A DNA stretch of 8,590 nt, from positions 1 to 8,590 of the forward strand of contig JAPLSK010000298.1 in assembly GCA_026398675.1 (NCBI GenBank), in the 5' to 3' direction. The translations under genes and the position numbers were made by a program. Origin of the DNA: a bacterium. Lineage in GTDB: Bacteria > RBG-13-66-14. Every line of letters starts with the position of its first letter. The stretch's first letter is position 1. This document shows positions 5,771 to 8,590 of the stretch, in pieces. The notes under the pieces were generated by a model, which had not been told where the DNA came from, did no database searches, and was given only the letters and a program-made list of their open reading frames with translations.

Positions 5771-5792
5771 AAAAAACCGGCCGTCGCCGGTT
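5771..5792 (-). terminator. Intrinsic terminator, second of a tandem pair
   Basis: On the minus strand AACCGGC, loop GACG, GCCGGTT is followed by a T-run. Stem arms are 5792-5786 and 5781-5775. It uses the same stem as the terminator about 70 bp upstream and would catch read-through from bamD. Confidence 0.75.
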
Positions 5793-5842
5793 CTTCTCGG
5801 ATGCCGAACCAACCGTCCGAATTTCATTCCTGCCTCATATTT

Positions 5843-5865
5843 AAAAAAACCGGCCGCAGCCGGTT
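5843..5865 (-). terminator. Intrinsic terminator of the TPR-bamD transcript
   Basis: On the minus strand AACCGGC, loop TGCG, GCCGGTT is followed by TTTTT; arms are 5865-5859 and 5854-5848. It begins 19 bp after the bamD stop. A seven-A tract precedes it on the plus strand as well, so the hairpin has A/T tracts on both sides. Confidence 0.85.
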
Positions 5866-5884
5866 AAAAAAACGTGAACCCGCC

Positions 5885-6652
5885 TCACTCACCGTCCGGG
5901 TTCCCGGGGAGAGAGCCCATCGTATTCAGGCTCTCCCGGGCGTCCGCGGCGTACTCGTCGTCCGGGTACTCCTCCAGAATCCGCTCGAAATCGTTCCGGG
6001 CATCGTCCGGGTACCCCAGCTCCAGGAGTGCCTCCCCACGACGCCAAAGATTGCGCGGCGCGTACATGGAGTCGGGGTAGGTGCCCAGGAGCATGTCGGC
6101 GTAGAGAATCACGGACCGCGGATGTTCCATCCGGCGGTACAGGTAGGCGATGTGGTCCAGCTTGCGGGCCTCCAGCTCTTCGGCCTCCCGGATCGCATCC
6201 TGTATCTGGGGGATTAGCTCCGATCCGGGAAAGAGCTTGAGCGTGCGGCGGTATTCGCCGATGGCCGCCTTGATGAGCTCCGTGTCACGCTGGTAGTCGG
6301 GCGCGCGCTTGAAGTAGCACTGCCCGATGTGGTAGTGGGCGTCGTCGGTGTAGGACGAGTTGGGGTAACTGGCGGCCATGTCCTCGAAAATCGCCTGCGC
6401 TTCGAGGTACATATCTTCGTCGTAGTAGGCCATGCCCAGGTAGAACTGGGAGTCGTCGGCGTACTTCGACGAGGGGTAGACTATCATCACGTTCTCGAAA
6501 CAGCCACGCGCCGCCTCCATTTCCTCTTTATCGTAGTAGCCCTTGCCCAGATCGAACCACTCCTGGGCGGTGAGCGAGAAGAGATCGGGCAGTTCCACGG
6601 CGCAGCCGCAGAATAAGAGCGCGATGACCGGGATGATGAGGGTCGCCTTCAA
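5885..6652 (-). CDS. bamD: Outer membrane protein assembly factor BamD-like lipoprotein
   Basis: The protein has 255 residues, near the usual BamD length. A short signal peptide (MKATLIIPVIALLF) leads to a lipobox-like FCGC, with Cys17 as the likely lipidated residue; Cys15 makes the box atypical. TPR-type repeats follow: AQEWFDLGKGYYDKEEMEAA (29-48), then DDSQFYLGMAYYDEDMYLEA and DDAHYHIGQCYFKR, each followed by a YP-containing helix turn. BamD is the periplasmic lipoprotein of the BAM complex that inserts beta-barrel proteins into the outer membrane. Start is TTG 6652, because an in-frame TAA lies two codons upstream and no ATG or GTG downstream would keep the signal peptide; GAGGAG lies about 12 nt upstream, longer than ideal. 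It follows the TPR gene by 39 bp. YbgF/CpoB-type TPR lipoproteins are the main alternative. Confidence 0.85.
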   Translation of the reverse strand: MKATLIIPVIALLFCGCAVELPDLFSLTAQEWFDLGKGYYDKEEMEAARGCFENVMIVYPSSKYADDSQFYLGMAYYDEDMYLEAQAIFEDMAASYPNSSYTDDAHYHIGQCYFKRAPDYQRDTELIKAAIGEYRRTLKLFPGSELIPQIQDAIREAEELEARKLDHIAYLYRRMEHPRSVILYADMLLGTYPDSMYAPRNLWRRGEALLELGYPDDARNDFERILEEYPDDEYAADARESLNTMGSLPGNPDGE

Positions 6653-6682
6653 AGTTTACGTCTTCTCCTCGGTCCTCTGTTC

Positions 6683-6740
6683 GCCGGGGCGTTATTCGCT
6701 TCGCTTCTTTTTGCCGGGGCGTGACTCGCTCTGCCGAGCC
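6683..6740 (-). repeat. Dispersed ~30-bp repeat, locus D (two tandem units at the 3' end of the TPR gene)
   Basis: GCCGGGGCG starts units at 6683 and 6713, a 30-bp period. The unit at 6713 is entirely coding, and the TAA stop (6694-6692) is inside the unit at 6683. The rest of that unit forms part of the short spacer before bamD. Confidence 0.8.
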
Positions 6741-7432
6741 TTCAAAAAGGACATGTAGAGCTCCGCCTCTCGGCTCGTCCCCTTGGATAGCTCCCGGGCC
6801 TTCTGGATGTGCCCCTTGGCGGTGTCGTAGGCTCCCTGCTGGAAATGCACCAGGCCCAGCTCGAGCTGGCCGTTCTGGTAGTTGGGGTTGATGGTGATGG
6901 CCCTCTCCAGAACCTCCTCGGCCTCGGACAGCCGTCCGCCGCGGCGGAGGATTTTTCCCCGGAAGACCAACAGGTCAACGTAGGACGGCGCCAGTTCCAC
7001 CGCCTCGTTGATCAACCGCTCCGCCTGCTCGATGCGGCCCATCTCCAGCTCGAGGGCGGCCAACTCGCGGTAGCCTTCGGCCAGCCGGGACTTGATGGCG
7101 GGGCTGAGCTCGTCGGACCGGATCTTCGTCGAGGCGAGCATGGCGGTGAGCTCTGTGTCGGCCTCCTTGTACATGCCCAGGTCGGAGAGGGTGATCAGGA
7201 GGTTGAGCCGCGCTTCCTCGTAATCCGGATTCAGCTCCAGGGCTTTCTGGTAGTAGCTCACGGCGACCTTGTAGTCGGAGCGCATCGAATTGCAGAGGCC
7301 CATCAGGTTGTACACATCGGGATACTCCCGGCCCTCCCCGATCGCCATCCGCAGCTCGTTGAGCGCCTCGGCGTACATGCCCCGTTCAAAGAGGTGGCGG
7401 GCGTTGCCGACCCTGTTCTGCTCCGAAGACAC
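6692..7432 (-). CDS. Cytoplasmic TPR-repeat protein
   Basis: The protein has 246 residues and no signal peptide or membrane helix. Repeated 34-residue TPR units are visible: ARHLFERGMYAEALNELRMA (11-30), then YNLMGLCNSMRSDYKVAVSY with YQKALELNPDYEEA, AERLINEAVELAPSYVDLLV, AEEVLERAITINPNYQNG, and a last LELGLVHFQQGAYDTAKGHI. TPR arrays are protein-binding scaffolds; no partner is visible. Start is GTG 7432, with AAGGGGG about 5 nt upstream. The gene has its own promoter (7523-7494) and is followed by bamD, so it may serve envelope assembly, which is inference. The last residues (ARQSESRPGKKKRSE) come from repeat locus D, are basic and unlike a TPR, and look like an acquired tail. Confidence 0.9.
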   Translation of the reverse strand: MSSEQNRVGNARHLFERGMYAEALNELRMAIGEGREYPDVYNLMGLCNSMRSDYKVAVSYYQKALELNPDYEEARLNLLITLSDLGMYKEADTELTAMLASTKIRSDELSPAIKSRLAEGYRELAALELEMGRIEQAERLINEAVELAPSYVDLLVFRGKILRRGGRLSEAEEVLERAITINPNYQNGQLELGLVHFQQGAYDTAKGHIQKARELSKGTSREAELYMSFLKARQSESRPGKKKRSE

Positions 7433-7434
7433 CG

Positions 7435-7485
7435 CTACCCCCTTGGGTGGTTATTTGCCGGAGGCGCTGCTCCGCTTCGCTTCAT
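7435..7485 (-). CDS. Possible 16-residue leader peptide before the TPR gene
   Basis: An ATG at 7485, about 2 nt after the predicted transcription start, opens a 16-codon frame (MKRSGAAPPANNHPRG) ending in TAG at 7437-7435, 2 nt before the GTG of the TPR gene. Most of it is encoded by repeat locus E. The ribosome binding site of the TPR gene lies inside its last codons, so translation here could influence that start. It may equally be chance in a short leader. Confidence 0.25.
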   Translation of the reverse strand: MKRSGAAPPANNHPRG

Positions 7486-7488
7486 TTT
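7457..7488 (-). repeat. Dispersed ~30-bp repeat, locus E (single unit)
   Basis: GCCGGAGGCGCTG followed by CTCCGCTTCGCTTC is one unit. It begins almost exactly at the predicted transcription start of the TPR gene and makes up more than half of its leader. Confidence 0.75.
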
Positions 7489-7493
7489 CCGCC

Positions 7494-7523
7494 AGTATAG
7501 CCACCCCCCCGGTTCGGAGTCAA
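7494..7523 (-). promoter_or_regulatory. Sigma70-type promoter for the TPR-bamD transcript
   Basis: TTGACT (7523-7518) and TATACT (7499-7494), each 5 of 6 to consensus, are separated by 18 bp that include a seven-G run. The start is predicted near 7487, 55 nt before the GTG of the TPR gene. Confidence 0.75.
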
Positions 7524-7568
7524 CTCGGGCCGTCCCAGGGGATACGGTTCCGGGGAGGTTTTTGTTTC

Positions 7569-7597
7569 GCCGGGGGCGTTACTCGTTTCGCTTCGGG
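7569..7597 (-). repeat. Dispersed ~30-bp repeat, locus F (single unit at the 3' end of a membrane protein gene)
   Basis: GCCGGGGGCGTTACTCG followed by TTTCGCTTCGG is one unit. The TAA stop of the membrane protein gene (7581-7579) lies inside it, at the same place and frame as the stop in locus D. Confidence 0.75.
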
Positions 7598-8025
7598 GGT
7601 TTCGGTGCGAAGGCCGGGCGCAGCGGCATGAGGAGGGAGTAAGCCAGGAGGATTCCGGCGATGGCCGCCGCGGCCCACGCCCAGTCCTTCAGGTTGTTGA
7701 GCGAGTTGTACGTCAGAGGGTACACGCTCGCCGCGGTGATGAAAAGCCCCGCCGCGGCCCCGAGCCAGCGCCCGAAAGGCCTTAGCCGTAAGAGGCCGGC
7801 TCCGGCGAGACATAAATCCAAGCCCCAAAGGCCGTACACCGCGTAGAGCCAGGTCGAGAGCTCCAGGGGCGGACGGTCGAACCAGGCCAGTTCGGGCAGG
7901 AGGGTGAGGGAAAGGGCGGTCACTATACCGCCGCCCAGGCAGAGCGCCCCGAGTATCCGGATGAGCACCCTCCCGGCCCGCCAGGGGTAGGGGGCGATAT
8001 CCTCCGGCCGGATGACGTTGGGCAT
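7579..8025 (-). CDS. Small four-helix membrane protein of unknown function
   Basis: I do not recognise this 148-residue protein. It has four hydrophobic segments, about 20-43, 59-80, 86-104 and 114-134. The N-terminus is short and hydrophilic with Pro and Trp, a 15-residue loop after helix 1 carries LPELAWFDRPPLE, and the C-terminus is basic. No catalytic motif is visible. The ATG at 8025 overlaps the alaS stop by one base (TGATG), with GGGG 6 nt upstream inside alaS, so translation is probably coupled. The last residues KRNE and the TAA stop come from repeat locus F. A membrane protein directly after alaS need not be related to tRNA charging. Confidence 0.8.
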   Translation of the reverse strand: MPNVIRPEDIAPYPWRAGRVLIRILGALCLGGGIVTALSLTLLPELAWFDRPPLELSTWLYAVYGLWGLDLCLAGAGLLRLRPFGRWLGAAAGLFITAASVYPLTYNSLNNLKDWAWAAAAIAGILLAYSLLMPLRPAFAPKPPKRNE

Positions 8026-8590
8026 CAGCGACCCCCGCTCACCATCTCACGGATTTTGGCGAAAACCAGGGGGAGCTTATCCGGGAAAATTCCGCCGCCC
8101 TGGGCGAAGTCGGGCCTCCCGCCGCCCTGACCGCCCAGAAGAGGCGCCAGCCCGCCCATCAATTTTCCCGCGTGGAGCCCTTTCTGCACTAGGTCGTCGG
8201 TGACGCCGCAGGCTAGGACCGCCTTGTCTCCGTCTCGCGTGGCCAACAGGACGACCGCCGAGCCCAGTTCCTCCTTCAGGCGGTCCACCGTGCCGCGCAG
8301 CGCCTTGGCGCCCACTCCGGGGAGCTCGGCCGCCAGCAGCCTGACCCCGTCAATCTCCTCCGCCTCGTCGGCCAGATTCCGCCCCTCGCCCCCCGAGGCC
8401 AGGCGCTCCTCCAGCTCGAGGATTTTCCGTTCGGCCAACCTGCGGTCATCCAGCAGGGTCTCGACGCGCCCGGGGAGCTCCGCCGGCGGGGCCTTGACCA
8501 GGGAGGCCGCCCGGTTCAGGAGGCCCTCGCGCCGGTTCACGTGCTCCACCGCCGCCATCCCGCACACCGCCTCGATGCGCCGGATGCCCG
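8025..8590 (-). CDS. alaS: Alanyl-tRNA synthetase, C-terminal part (5' end beyond window)
   Basis: The frame is open from the window edge (first full codon at 8588) to TGA at 8027-8025 and encodes the last 187 residues. It opens with GIRRIEAVCG, matching the end of the AlaS editing region (GVRRIEAVTG in well-known AlaS proteins). Next comes a charged, coiled-coil-like stretch (RVETLLDDRRLAERKILELE). The C-terminal DHHA1-type domain contains the glycine-rich signature GGQGGGRPDFAQGGG (about 152-166 of the visible part), conserved near AlaS C-termini. The full enzyme attaches alanine to tRNA-Ala and edits mischarged Ser/Gly-tRNA. The apparent Met start at 8567 is only an internal GTG (Val). Nothing looks truncated apart from the window edge. 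Confidence 0.97.
   Translation of the reverse strand, partial: GIRRIEAVCGMAAVEHVNRREGLLNRAASLVKAPPAELPGRVETLLDDRRLAERKILELEERLASGGEGRNLADEAEEIDGVRLLAAELPGVGAKALRGTVDRLKEELGSAVVLLATRDGDKAVLACGVTDDLVQKGLHAGKLMGGLAPLLGGQGGGRPDFAQGGGIFPDKLPLVFAKIREMVSGGR

Noticed and set aside
3543..7597. The repeats as a CRISPR array
   Set aside because: Units abut with almost no spacer, vary in sequence, are scattered over 4 kb between genes, and no cas gene is present.
3543..7597. The repeats as ends of an insertion sequence or transposon
   Set aside because: There is no transposase frame, no inverted pairing of units and no target-site duplication.
6809..7642. 277-codon open frame on the plus strand
   Set aside because: It is antisense to the TPR gene and its promoter; the translation has no recognisable motif and the minus-strand TPR repeats are clear.
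1..8590. tRNA, rRNA or known riboswitch
   Set aside because: No cloverleaf-like set of arms, CCA-type end, rRNA signature or recognised riboswitch core was found in the spacers by eye.

Overview
This is a GC-rich bacterial window (by eye around 60% G+C) in which every supported gene lies on the minus strand, so transcription runs from base 8590 towards base 1. A BamD-like outer-membrane lipoprotein indicates a diderm bacterium. Gene content, several TTG/GTG starts and two unrecognised membrane genes suggest an uncultured lineage, but the sequence alone does not place it in a phylum.

Layout in transcription order: (i) the C-terminal end of alaS (8590-8025), coupled by a one-base overlap to a small four-helix membrane protein (8025-7579). 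(ii) A strong sigma70-type promoter (7523-7494), a cytoplasmic TPR protein (7432-6692) and bamD (6652-5885), closed by two tandem intrinsic terminators with the same stem (5865-5843 and 5792-5771). (iii) nadD (5669-5079), followed by a perfect 20-bp palindrome (5076-5057). (iv) A near-consensus promoter (5047-5019) and a receiver-GGDEF response regulator (4865-3891). (v) A 375-bp spacer with another promoter (3679-3651), then two paralogous single-receiver response regulators (3515-3123 and 3075-2692). (vi) A 590-residue transporter-like protein with two-fold internal repetition (2645-873). (vii) A 52-residue membrane ORF that duplicates the transporter's C-terminal domain and seems to use a CTG start (864-706). 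(viii) A membrane-anchored 4Fe-4S protein (612-1) that runs off the edge.

The main structure not explained by genes is a short repeat of about 30 bp, present in at least 11 copies at six loci between 3543 and 7597. All copies are in one orientation relative to transcription. They sit in 5' leaders just downstream of promoters and at the 3' ends of genes. Two unrelated genes end inside this repeat in the same frame and take their last residues and TAA stop from it. The other unusual points are the duplicated mini-membrane ORF, the unassigned transporter/Fe-S cluster next to three response regulators without a visible kinase, and three palindromes spaced exactly 20 bp apart downstream of the promoter of the receiver pair.

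Functionally, the right half is housekeeping (tRNA charging, outer-membrane assembly, NAD synthesis) and the left half is signalling plus membrane transport/redox. The receiver pair and the transporter group are spaced closely enough (46-47 bp gaps) to be one operon, but no substrate or signal can be read from the sequence.
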